64,000 nucleotides of DNA from Streptomyces capitiformicae (lineage in GTDB: Bacteria; Actinomycetota; Actinomycetes; Streptomycetales; Streptomycetaceae), in assembly GCF_002214185.1 (NCBI RefSeq), contig NZ_CP022161.1:7509486-7573485 (forward strand), in the 5' to 3' direction. Positions 35,598-44,043 of the stretch are shown here, piece by piece. The notes under the pieces were generated by a model, which was given only the letters and a program-made list of their open reading frames with translations, searched no databases and was not told where the DNA came from. Both the position numbers and the translations under genes were made by a program. Within the stretch, counting starts at the first letter, position 1. The number at the start of each line of letters is the position of its first letter.

Positions 35598-37459
35598 TGA
35601 GCCCTCCTCGTCGGTCCGTCGGACATCGATGGGGTGGCGGTCAGGGAGTCGGCGGCCCGGAGGACCCGCCGCAGACTGGGCACCTTCGCCGGCCCCGGCT
35701 CCGGTTCGGCGATCCAGGGCCCGTCGGTGGAAGGGTCGACCACACCGTCCTCGAGCCAGGTGTGGTCACCGCCCAGCACGCTGTGCGCGAGGCCCCGGTC
35801 CTGCTCGTCGGTGTTGTCGGCGAGCCGGTCGAAGAGGTGCACGATCCTCAGGCGCGCCTGCCGGCAGAAGGCGTCGGCGAGCCGGGCCGCGGAGGCGCCG
35901 ACGGCATCGAGGGCTTCGGCATAGACGCAGCTCGCGCTCATCGCGTACAACTCGGCGCCGATGTCGACGATCCTGCCCAGGAAACGCTGACGCTCGTCGA
36001 TCTCCGTCGTCGGCCCCTCGGCGATCGCGGCGAGTTCACGAGCCAGACGCCGGGAGGTCTGTTCGACGAATGCGAGGTGGGTGTCCAGGACACTTCCGTC
36101 GCCACGTGCCCGGCGGCCGGTCGGGACCGCTTCCCGCTGCCCCGCCGAGGAGCGGTGCGCCGCGATCAGGTCGTGGGCGAGGAAGCCGCGAAGCGCCTCG
36201 CTGGAGCCGTCGAAGATGCGACCGATCCGGACGTCGCGAAGGAGCTGCTCGACCGGGATTCCCCGCTCGCCGCGTCCGGCCGCCGACTCCGCGGTCTCGT
36301 AGCCACGCCCGCCCCGGATCTGCACGAGTTCGTCTGCGACGACCCAGGCCTGCTCCGTCGCGAACAGCTTGGCGAGCTCCGCATCCAGCCGGGCGTCGGT
36401 GTCCCCCTGCTCCGCCTGCCGGCCGATGACCTCGACCATCGCTTCGAGCGCGAACGCCGTTGCCGCGATGAAGGACAGCTTGCCGGCGACCGCGTCGTGC
36501 TGCCCGATCGGCCGGCCCCACTGCACCCGTGCCGCGCTCCACTGCCGGGCTGTACTCAGGCTCCACTTCGCCGCGGCGGCGCACACCGCAGGCAGTGAGA
36601 GCCGCCCCGTGTCCTGCGCGGCAAGGGCGATCGTGAGGCCCTCGCCCTCCGCGCCGATCCTGTTGCGGGCGGGGACGACCACCTGGTGCAGGCGGACAGA
36701 GCCGTTCTCCAGGCCGCGCAGGCCGAGGAAGGCACTGCGGTGCTCGACCGTGACTCCGGGGGTGTCCGCCTCGACCACGAACGCGGTCATCCCCCCGGCG
36801 CCGTTCTCCGAGGCGGGTACCAGCGCCATGACGACGAGCAGGTCGGCGACGACGGCGTTGGTGGTCCACGTTTTCACGCCGTCGAGCACATAGCTGTCCG
36901 AGGCCGGGTCGTGGACGGCCTTCGTGTGCATGCGGAACGGGTCGTTGCCGATGTCGGCCTCGGTGAGGGCGAAGGCGGAGATCTCCCTGACGCACCGGGG
37001 CAGGAACTGTCGTTTCTGCTCCTCGGTCCCGAACAGGGCGATCGGCTGGGCGAGCCCGATGGCCTGGTGGCCGGCGAGCAGTTCGCTGAGGGCGGGGTGT
37101 GTCGTGCTGGTGAGCATCAGGGCACGGTGGTAGCAGCGGGAGGACAGCCCGAGGCCGCCGTACTGCCGGGGGACCTTGATGCTCATCGCCCCGATGTCCT
37201 TGAGCCCTTCGATCACATGGTCGGGGATGCGGTCCGCGCGCTCGATGCCGGCGCTGTCGACCTCTTTCTCGCAGAACTCGCGCAGGCGCGACAGGAACCG
37301 TTCCTCGGCGGGATCAAGACGCCGTGGATCGCCCTCGGGCAGGGCGAGGAGATCCGTGTTCACCTGTCCGAGGAACAGCCCGGCGGCGTACCCCGGCCGG
37401 CGCAGAGGGGGTGTCGTGTCGTGGCCGGACGGGTGCTCCGGCGCTTCTCGGGCGGTCAT
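35594..37459 (-). CDS. Long acyl-CoA dehydrogenase-like flavoprotein
   Basis: This 621-residue protein has the ACAD core at 50-460 (MSIKVPRQYGGLGLS, ISAFALTEADIGNDPFRMHT, VWTTN-like FAD strand, RVQWGRPIGQHDAVAGKLSF) and a 150-residue C-terminal helical extension as in VLCAD types. The region that holds the catalytic Glu (IxEGTxxI) reads RIFDGSSEALRGF, so the base seems to be Asp. It may desaturate a carrier- or CoA-bound acyl chain. Relatives in this superfamily also hydroxylate amines. It is translationally coupled by 4-bp overlaps to the genes on both sides. Confidence 0.88.
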   Translation of the reverse strand: MTAREAPEHPSGHDTTPPLRRPGYAAGLFLGQVNTDLLALPEGDPRRLDPAEERFLSRLREFCEKEVDSAGIERADRIPDHVIEGLKDIGAMSIKVPRQYGGLGLSSRCYHRALMLTSTTHPALSELLAGHQAIGLAQPIALFGTEEQKRQFLPRCVREISAFALTEADIGNDPFRMHTKAVHDPASDSYVLDGVKTWTTNAVVADLLVVMALVPASENGAGGMTAFVVEADTPGVTVEHRSAFLGLRGLENGSVRLHQVVVPARNRIGAEGEGLTIALAAQDTGRLSLPAVCAAAAKWSLSTARQWSAARVQWGRPIGQHDAVAGKLSFIAATAFALEAMVEVIGRQAEQGDTDARLDAELAKLFATEQAWVVADELVQIRGGRGYETAESAAGRGERGIPVEQLLRDVRIGRIFDGSSEALRGFLAHDLIAAHRSSAGQREAVPTGRRARGDGSVLDTHLAFVEQTSRRLARELAAIAEGPTTEIDERQRFLGRIVDIGAELYAMSASCVYAEALDAVGASAARLADAFCRQARLRIVHLFDRLADNTDEQDRGLAHSVLGGDHTWLEDGVVDPSTDGPWIAEPEPGPAKVPSLRRVLRAADSLTATPSMSDGPTRRAQ

Positions 37460-38517
37460 GCCGCGGCCGTGGGAACGGCCTCGATGACCGACAGCGGTCC
37501 TGCCTGCCCGAGGCCGACCGACCGCACGGTGAATCCTGTCTCTTCGAGCAGCGCCCGGAACTCGCTCTCGGTGCGCTCCCGGCCGCCGGCCATGACCATC
37601 ATGTTGATATCGGTGAAGAACGCGACCGGCGCGGAGGTGTCGGCGGTCTCGGGCAGCACCGTGCCCACGATCAGCAGCGTGGCGGAGTCGGGCATGTGGG
37701 CACGGCAGGTGCGCAGGATCGCGCGGGCCTCCTCGTCGCCCCAGTCCTGGAAGACACTCTTGATGATGTAGAGGTCGCCGTCGCCCGGTACGGACTGGAA
37801 GAAGTCACCGGCCTGTACGGCGCACCGGTCCGTGAGGCCCGCCTTGCTCAGTGCGGCGGGGGCTTCCGCAACTCCGCTGGGGCTGTCGAAGACGATTCCG
37901 CGCAGTCCGGGCCGGGCGAGCAGGATCGCCGTGAGCAGGGTGCCGTCACCGCCGCCGATGTCCACCACCGTTCCGGCCGCCGGGAAGGCGTAGGCCGCGG
38001 CAAGCTGTCCGGCCGAGATCCTGGACTCCTCGCTCATCGCCTCGTTGAACAGCGTGCTGGTCTCCTCATGCTGGGCGAGCCAGTCGTAGATGCCCGTGCC
38101 GTACGCGTGGTTGAAGGCGCGCTCACCCGTGGTGACGGCATGGTGGAGGCTCTGCCAGGAGGTGAAGAAGATGGGGTGGCAGAACATCCTGGCGAACTTG
38201 TGGAGGGAGTCCGGGGAGTCGGAACGCAGCTGGGCGCCGATGTCGGTCAGTGTGAAGCGGCCGGGCTCGGGCTCCGCGGCGATGCCGACCGCGACCAGCG
38301 TACGCAGCAGCCGCCGCAGTGACGGCTCGTGGGTCTGGGTCTCGGCGGCCAACTCCTCGCTGGTACGGGACCCGGATCCGATCAGGTCGGCGAGTCCCAG
38401 TTCCGCGGCCACGCCGATGGCGTGCGCGGTCATGTATCCGCCGATCCGCTCGATCAGGGCCGCGCGGAGGTTCATTTTCTCGGTGGCCAGGACGTCCGGG
38501 GAAGCTGTGCTGCTCAT
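37456..38517 (-). CDS. SAM-dependent methyltransferase, RdmB/DnrK-like
   Basis: These 353 residues have an N-terminal winged-helix dimerisation domain (about 15-110) and a Rossmann domain with VVDIGGGDGTLLTAILLARP. The post-motif region reads GDLYIIKSVFQDWGDEEARA, where plant-type O-methyltransferases have the catalytic His (HDW) and this protein has Gln. Actinobacterial DnrK/RdmB relatives also lack that His, and RdmB is a hydroxylase. Methylation is therefore likely but not certain. It starts after AAGGAG. Confidence 0.88.
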   Translation of the reverse strand: MSSTASPDVLATEKMNLRAALIERIGGYMTAHAIGVAAELGLADLIGSGSRTSEELAAETQTHEPSLRRLLRTLVAVGIAAEPEPGRFTLTDIGAQLRSDSPDSLHKFARMFCHPIFFTSWQSLHHAVTTGERAFNHAYGTGIYDWLAQHEETSTLFNEAMSEESRISAGQLAAAYAFPAAGTVVDIGGGDGTLLTAILLARPGLRGIVFDSPSGVAEAPAALSKAGLTDRCAVQAGDFFQSVPGDGDLYIIKSVFQDWGDEEARAILRTCRAHMPDSATLLIVGTVLPETADTSAPVAFFTDINMMVMAGGRERTESEFRALLEETGFTVRSVGLGQAGPLSVIEAVPTAAA

Positions 38518-38574
38518 GGGGGAGACTCCTTGTCGTCTTGTCGTCGGTGTCGCTCGGGGCCGGCCGAAGAGGCG

Positions 38575-39342
38575 TCAGGGACGCGGGGCGGTGAACCGGT
38601 GCCTGACCCAGACGTTCGGTTCGACGTACACGGCGTAGTCGTGCTCGACGCTCACGGTTACGGGTGTCAGGGCGCCGGGCACCTCCACCGGACCGTCGAC
38701 GTCCAGCGGGAGGCCAGTCCACTCGCGCCACTGGGCGAGGCTTCCGGAAATGGTCATGGACGCCGGACACACCTGCAGCACCTCGCCGCCTGCCCTGGCG
38801 TGGACACGCAGCCAGGGGTCCTCGGGCAGCCCGTCAGGCCGGCGCAGCGCGACGTATTCGGCCAGCGGCAGCTCCGGTCGCCGGTGCTTGCCGTTGGGGC
38901 GGACCGGAACGACCAGGTTGCGGAACCCTTTGCCGCGCGCGTGGTCGAAGAGGGCCCGAAGGGTGTGCCCGGACAGGTTCCGCGCCTGGTAGCCGGGGAT
39001 GACGGCTACCTCCAGCGCGCACAGCGTGGTGAGCGCCCGGCCGGCGTAGGTGTCCGACAGGCTCTGGCGCAGCGCCTCGTCCCAGCCGGTGTCGGGCAGT
39101 CGGCCGGGGTCGCCGTCCCAGGCCAGAGGTACGGAGGCGGCCCGGGCGACGACGCGGTCGTCCTCGTCGACCAATACGAGTTGGTGCTCGGCGTGGCGGT
39201 CGAAGGCCCAATCCACGAGGAGCGGGTCGGGGCGGATGTAGGCCGGCCACGACGACTCCATCGTGAGCATCGCCTCTGCGAGGTCCGGCCTCCCGGCGAT
39301 GCTGATCACACGCAGGTCGTGGCTGGCGGTCGTGCTGGACAT
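38575..39342 (-). CDS. GNAT-like transferase
   Basis: This 255-residue protein has a GNAT-like core (HQLVLVDEDDRVVARAASVP, then LEVAVIPGYQARNLSGHTLR, where RNLSGH replaces the Q/RxxGxG/A acetyl-CoA loop). The second half (PWLRVHARAGGEVLQVCPAS) is longer than usual GNATs. The acetyl-CoA loop looks degenerate, so a different acyl donor or a structural role is possible. It sits between the methyltransferase and the tRNA-dependent transferase, and aminoacyl-tRNA transferases share the GNAT fold. Confidence 0.65.
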   Translation of the reverse strand: MSSTTASHDLRVISIAGRPDLAEAMLTMESSWPAYIRPDPLLVDWAFDRHAEHQLVLVDEDDRVVARAASVPLAWDGDPGRLPDTGWDEALRQSLSDTYAGRALTTLCALEVAVIPGYQARNLSGHTLRALFDHARGKGFRNLVVPVRPNGKHRRPELPLAEYVALRRPDGLPEDPWLRVHARAGGEVLQVCPASMTISGSLAQWREWTGLPLDVDGPVEVPGALTPVTVSVEHDYAVYVEPNVWVRHRFTAPRP

Positions 39343-39385
39343 GAGGTCTCTCCCGGTGACGGAGCGCGGGTGTGGTGGGCGGGGC

Positions 39386-40171
39386 TCAGTCGGCGAGCCG
39401 ACGGGCGGGCAGTCTCCCGGTGGCCAGCGGGCGGCCCTCGTCGCGGGCGGAGAGCAGGCCGAAGTACTGGCGCCTGGACATCGGCTGCGCGCCCAGCAGC
39501 CGGACGTGGTCGCCGTCGCGCTGGACGTCGACGGCGAGCCCCCCGGCCTCGGCGAAGCGGCGCGTCAGGTCGGCGACGGCGGCCTTGCCGGCCCCGCTGC
39601 GCAGCGTGAACTGGGAGTCGGCGCTGAACACGGCGCCGACCCGCACGCCGAGGACGCCGCCGATCAGCTCGTCACCGTCCCAGACCTCGACGCTGTGGGC
39701 GTGGCCGAGTTCGTGCAGCAGGCACAGGCCCCTCAGCAGGTCGTCGGTCAGCCAGCGCTCGGTGCGGCCCGCACGGCACTGGCGGGCCACCCGCTCGAAG
39801 CAGACGTCCGCCGTCGTCGTCCATCCGGTCTCCTTGCGTAGCTGCCGGCGCAGACTGCGCTGGATCCGGGCCTGCTGGACGAGGATGACGGGCCGCGGGT
39901 CCGGTGAGCACCACGCGATCGAGAAGGGGTCGTCGTAGCCGGGTATCAGCTTCACCCGCCCGGCAGCGACATCGGCCTCGTAGGTGAGTTCGTTGACGAT
40001 GCAGTGCTCGGCGGTTTCAGCCGGAAAGGGGTACAGCCCGTGCCGGTAGGCGGTGAGCAGGGACCGCGGGCCGAGGTCGCCGCCGAAGGCGGCCGGTCCC
40101 TCGGTGGGGGCGGCCAGGACGTTCAGAGATTCCCAGGGCGTCTCGGGACGAGCCTGTGTCCTGATGTACAC
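39386..40171 (-). CDS. Leucyl/phenylalanyl-tRNA-protein transferase homologue
   Basis: This 261-residue protein shows AAFGGDLGPRSLLTAYRHGL, IAWCSPDPRPVIL, LLHELGHAHSVEVWDGDELI, GGVLGVRVGAVF and LGAQPMSRRQYFGLL, the Aat motif order. The housekeeping enzyme adds Leu or Phe from tRNA to N-termini. Its place between a carrier-protein NRPS and tailoring genes suggests transfer of an aminoacyl group from tRNA to a small amine. The start at GTG 40171 leaves GAGG at proper spacing, and GTG 40177 lies inside that site. It follows the NRPS gene directly. Confidence 0.85.
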   Translation of the reverse strand: MYIRTQARPETPWESLNVLAAPTEGPAAFGGDLGPRSLLTAYRHGLYPFPAETAEHCIVNELTYEADVAAGRVKLIPGYDDPFSIAWCSPDPRPVILVQQARIQRSLRRQLRKETGWTTTADVCFERVARQCRAGRTERWLTDDLLRGLCLLHELGHAHSVEVWDGDELIGGVLGVRVGAVFSADSQFTLRSGAGKAAVADLTRRFAEAGGLAVDVQRDGDHVRLLGAQPMSRRQYFGLLSARDEGRPLATGRLPARRLAD

Positions 40172-40178
40172 GCCCACC

Positions 40179-43100
40179 TCACAGGAAGTCGATGGAGGTC
40201 AAGTACCGGATGTAGCGGTCGAGCAGATCACCGTCCACGGGAGGGATCTCGATCCCGCTGCCGCTCAGCGCGGCGCGGACGTTGTCCTGGGAGAAGGTGG
40301 GAAACGTCGTTTCGAGATACATCTCGGCCACGCTCATCTCGCCCGTGGAGCATCGGTCGATGAAGAGGGGAGCGAACGGCGTCATGGGATGGTCGGGCTG
40401 TTCGATCGCCGTCGACACGATGCCTTCGACCCACTCTTCCCACGGGATCTCGCGGATCGCGTGGCCATGCGCGCGAAGCCGCTCGGCGAGCAGGGAGATG
40501 TTCACCTTCCCTGGGTTGGTCAGGTGGTAGACCTCCCCCGAGGGCAGTCTGCTCGCGGCGATGTGCAGCAAAGCGGCCGCGTAGCAGTCGACCGGGGTGT
40601 AGTCCAGGGGGAGTTCGGCGATGGGCGACGTCCCGGTATCGACGATGAACTTCTTCATCGCGCACATCTCGGTCGCCGTGTTCCACGCCCCCCTCGCCCG
40701 GTCACCGGAGATGTCGGCGGCGCGGTAGATGGTGACCGGCAGGCCCTCCTTCGCCGCGTTCCTGAGCAGTTCCTCGGCGACCCACTTGCTCTCGACGTAG
40801 CCGACGGACAACCGGTCGGAGTGGGCGAGAGGCGTCTCCTCGGTGATGTGCCGGACTCCGGCGGTGCCGAACCCGGAGATCACGGCCATGGTGGAGACGT
40901 AGTGGACCGGGATGTTCCGGTAGCGGCCGGCCATGCGGATGATCTCCCGGGTGCCCTCGACGTTCGCCGGACGCATATGGGAGTAGGGGTAGATGAAGTT
41001 GACCAGTCCGCCAGGGTGGTGAATGACGTCGACGACCTCGGCGAGGTGGTCGAACTCCTCCTCCGAGAGGCCGAGAAGCGGTCGGGCGAGGTCGCCGGGG
41101 ACGGCACGGATGCGTCCGGAGGCGTGGTACGCGTCCAGGCCGTCGTCCAGGTAGTGCCGCGCGTTGTCCCGGATGCGCTCTCGCGCCTGGTGGGCGTCGT
41201 CGGCCCGCACCAGGCAGTGGACGGTGGCCTCGGTGGTCGTCAGCAGCCGGTGCAGGAGGTGGATGCCGAGGAAACCGGTGGCTCCGGTGAGGAAGACGTG
41301 GGCAGGATCGGCCCACGCCGTGGGCGGTGTCGGCGAGGACTGGATGGGTACCCCGACGGCGGTGTCGGCCCTGAGGGCGGCGTGGGTCGCGGTGTCGGTG
41401 CTGAGCGTGCCGGCTCGGGCCGCTTCGACCGCCGACGCGAAGCCGCGCAGGGTGGCGTCGTCGAGGAGAATCCGGATCAGCGGGCGCACCTGGGTGATCA
41501 GGATGCCGAGCGAGGCCCGCACCTTCGCGAGGAGTTCGGCCGCGAGAATCGAGTTCCCGCCGCGGTCGAAGAAGTTGTCGCCGGGCGCGACGGAGTCGAT
41601 GCCGAGCACCTGGCACCACAGGCCCGCGACAGCGCGCTCGACCAGACGCGCGGCGGGAGCGTCGTCACCGGTCGGGGACGCGCCGCCCGGCTCTTGCGGC
41701 TCGGGCAGCGCGGCGAGGTCGATCTTGCCGTTGGTCGTCGTCGGCATCTCGTCGAGCTGGACGAACCTGGCCGGAACCATGTAGGCGGGCAGGTGGTGGG
41801 CGGCGAAGGCGCGCAGCTCGCCCGGGTCGAGCCGGTGCGGCGCGCGGTTCGCGGTGAAGTAGGCGGCGATCAGGGGTTCGCCCCGGTGGCTGAAGGCCGT
41901 CACCGCGACGTCGTCGATGAACTCGTGCGCCGACAGTGCGGCCTCTATCTCGGCGGGCTCCACACGGAATCCGCGGACCTTGAGTTGCCGGTCGGCCCGT
42001 CCCACGACTTCGAGGTTGCCTTCGGCAGTCCAGCCGCCGAGGTCGCCGGTCCGGTACACGCGTGCCGAGTCCGCCGTCGATCCGGGAAGGGTGAGGAAGC
42101 GCTTCTCGCCCGGCGCCATGCCGGCCAGGTAGCCCTGTGCGACGCCGGGACCGCCGATGTAGATCTCTCCGTGCCGCCCGGGCGGGACCGGCTTGAGGTC
42201 CTGGTCCAGTACGTGGACGACAGTGTGCGGCAGTGGCTGTCCGACCGGTGCCGGGCCCTGTGCGGGCAGCACTTCCGGGGTGATGTCCATCGTGCATGAC
42301 GTGATCGTCGTCTCGGTGAGGCCGTAGGCGTTGACCAGCCGGGAGCCGGGCAGCAGGCGCAGTGCGGTACGGCAGTCCTCGGCGTGCACCGCGCTGCCGC
42401 CCACGATGGTGAGCCGTACCGGCAACTCGACCGGGTTCCGGGCGAGTTCGGCGAGGAAGGCGCGCCAGTAGGGCGGGGTCAGGTCCATGACCGTCACACC
42501 GAGTGCCGTGAGCCGGCCGGGCAGTTCGCTCGGCGCCCAGTTGTACTCGGGCAGGACGAGTGTCGCGCCGTTGAGCAGGGTGACGAGGATCTGCTCGATG
42601 GAGGTGTCGAAGGACAGGGCGGCGAACTGCAGCACCCGGTCCTTCGGGCCGATGCCGTACCGCTCGCTCACGTGCCGGAAGAGATAGCCGAGCGAGGCGT
42701 GGCCCACCTTCACGGCCTTGGGAGAGCCGGAGGAGCCCGAGGTGTAGATGACGTAGGCGGTGTCCGAGGCCTCGACGGCGACGGGGGGCGGGTCGACGGG
42801 TGATCCGGCGGCGAGGTCGGCGTCGGCCCTGAGGGGCCGCACCGGGAGAGCGGCGAACCGGTGTTCGTGGTCGGAGCGCGTGATGACGAGGGCGCAGTCG
42901 GTCCCCTTGACGTAGGCCGAGAGCCGGTCGTCGGGGATCCCGGGCTCCACGGGGAGGTAGGCGGCGCCTGCTTTGAGCGTCGCGAGGAACGACACGATGA
43001 GGTCGATGGAACGCTCAAGGTGGACCATGATCACCGATTCGCGTCCGGCCCCGAGAGCCCGCAGGCGATGAGCCAATCGATCCGCGCGCTTGTCGAGTTC

Positions 43101-43208
43101 CGCGTAGCTGATCCGGTGTCCGTCGTGTTCCACCGCAGTCGCATCGCGCCGGTCCGCCGCCACGGCGGCGAAGCGATCATGTATGAGCGGCTTCCCGATG
43201 ATGTCCAT
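40179..43208 (-). CDS. Single-module NRPS: adenylation - carrier - thioester reductase
   Basis: These 1009 residues have the A domain at 1-520 (core motifs YVIYTSGSSGSPKAVKVGH, NAYGLTETT, YRTGDLGGW, GRADRQLKVRGFRVEPAEIE, NGKID). The carrier domain is at 545-620, with the phosphopantetheine Ser in FFDRGGNSILAA. The NADPH reductase is at 650-1009 (VFLTGATGFLGIHLL, YVESKWVAEEL). There is no condensation domain. The binding-pocket residues read approximately D-T-E-D-I-G-A-I-T, which I cannot assign to an amino acid. The expected product is an amino aldehyde or alcohol. It is the first gene of the minus operon, with AGAGGA before the ATG. No phosphopantetheinyl transferase gene is in the window. 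Confidence 0.93.
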   Translation of the reverse strand: MDIIGKPLIHDRFAAVAADRRDATAVEHDGHRISYAELDKRADRLAHRLRALGAGRESVIMVHLERSIDLIVSFLATLKAGAAYLPVEPGIPDDRLSAYVKGTDCALVITRSDHEHRFAALPVRPLRADADLAAGSPVDPPPVAVEASDTAYVIYTSGSSGSPKAVKVGHASLGYLFRHVSERYGIGPKDRVLQFAALSFDTSIEQILVTLLNGATLVLPEYNWAPSELPGRLTALGVTVMDLTPPYWRAFLAELARNPVELPVRLTIVGGSAVHAEDCRTALRLLPGSRLVNAYGLTETTITSCTMDITPEVLPAQGPAPVGQPLPHTVVHVLDQDLKPVPPGRHGEIYIGGPGVAQGYLAGMAPGEKRFLTLPGSTADSARVYRTGDLGGWTAEGNLEVVGRADRQLKVRGFRVEPAEIEAALSAHEFIDDVAVTAFSHRGEPLIAAYFTANRAPHRLDPGELRAFAAHHLPAYMVPARFVQLDEMPTTTNGKIDLAALPEPQEPGGASPTGDDAPAARLVERAVAGLWCQVLGIDSVAPGDNFFDRGGNSILAAELLAKVRASLGILITQVRPLIRILLDDATLRGFASAVEAARAGTLSTDTATHAALRADTAVGVPIQSSPTPPTAWADPAHVFLTGATGFLGIHLLHRLLTTTEATVHCLVRADDAHQARERIRDNARHYLDDGLDAYHASGRIRAVPGDLARPLLGLSEEEFDHLAEVVDVIHHPGGLVNFIYPYSHMRPANVEGTREIIRMAGRYRNIPVHYVSTMAVISGFGTAGVRHITEETPLAHSDRLSVGYVESKWVAEELLRNAAKEGLPVTIYRAADISGDRARGAWNTATEMCAMKKFIVDTGTSPIAELPLDYTPVDCYAAALLHIAASRLPSGEVYHLTNPGKVNISLLAERLRAHGHAIREIPWEEWVEGIVSTAIEQPDHPMTPFAPLFIDRCSTGEMSVAEMYLETTFPTFSQDNVRAALSGSGIEIPPVDGDLLDRYIRYLTSIDFL

Positions 43209-43730
43209 AAGTCCTCTCGTCCAATGCGCGTTGCCAAGAACGCTGACCGGTCGTCAGCGGCGGAAAGCGGGCGGTCAAGGCTTGAAGGCGTGACGGACCT
43301 GCATGTCGACGCATGAACTGGGCCCGGTGGCCGATCACGGAAATCGATGGGAAGAAACCGCTCGGCACGCGGGACAGTTCATTGCTGATTTGTTCTCCCC
43401 GTCTCTGATGGCGCTCATGTTGGAATTCCGGCTTCACTGGAAAGCGATTCGTCCTGCGAGATGATCAAGCCGATTGTGGCTGCTTGATTGGCGCAGCAAC
43501 CGAGAGAACCCTACGGGGGTAGGGCATGTCAACCCGGGCAAAAGGTGGTGAATCGCAAAGGTGAGGGGTGAGTAACTGGCGATATGGAGAGCCTCTGATT
43601 GCGGAGAGATCGAGTGATGAGAGGAGAATTACCGAATTTTGCGCGTTGTGCTTTCGGCGACGGCTGTCATATACACGCGAATCGGTTTTCTGAATGAGTA
43701 CCGGACTTTACGCAGAGCGGCCGAAGGCGT
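43209..43730. other. Promoter region of the NRPS operon
   Basis: These 522 bp have distinctly lower GC than their surroundings around 43,540-43,700. No gene is evident. Imperfect ACCG/CGG inverted half-sites near 43350 recall butyrolactone-receptor boxes but are too weak to call. Confidence 0.4.
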
Positions 43731-43769
43731 GGAAGGCCGGGGTGAGCGATGAGATCGCCCCGGCCTTCC
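43731..43769 (-). terminator. Terminator after the afsA remnant
   Basis: GGAAGGCCGGGG and its exact complement (43758-43769) flank a loop containing GATGAG. A similar hairpin lies after the AfsA-type gene at the right end of the window. Confidence 0.8.
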
Positions 43770-43779
43770 GGGCCTCAGA

Positions 43780-43960
43780 TGCGCAGGTTCCTGCGGGACC
43801 GGGCAGCCCACCAGGTCGTCGGGCCGCGGGTGCCCCGGTGCCGCCGCGTGCGTGGCCTGCGCCACGGCTTCGAGCCGCAGGATGCCCGGTAACACGGTCG
43901 TGCGGATGGTCGAAGAGCACGGCATTCGAGAGGTCCGTGCGCACCTGGGAGTGACGTGCG
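43780..43960 (-). pseudogene. afsA-like remnant
   Basis: SQVRTDLSNAVLFDHPHDRV in one frame and, after a frameshift, ILRLEAVAQATHAAAPGHPR in the next reproduce the second hot-dog motif of AfsA-type butyrolactone synthases. The intact copy at 63.5-64 kb reads LFDHPHDHVPGMVLLEAAAQ. Only about 60 codons survive. It is just beyond the stop of the broken flavin reductase gene. Confidence 0.75.
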
Positions 43961-44043
43961 GAGCGGGGCATGCAGCGAGAGCACACGGTCGCCGTGCGCC
44001 TCGGCCCACCGGGAGCCGCTCTCCGGTTCGCTTTGGCGCGGTG

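Noticed and set aside
40053..42299. A 748-codon plus-strand frame opposite the NRPS gene
   Set aside because: It is antisense to an intact adenylation-carrier-reductase protein, and its own sequence has no motif.
43340..43365. Possible butyrolactone-receptor box upstream of the NRPS operon
   Set aside because: Only the ACCG/CGG half-sites agree, and the palindrome is too imperfect to support a call.
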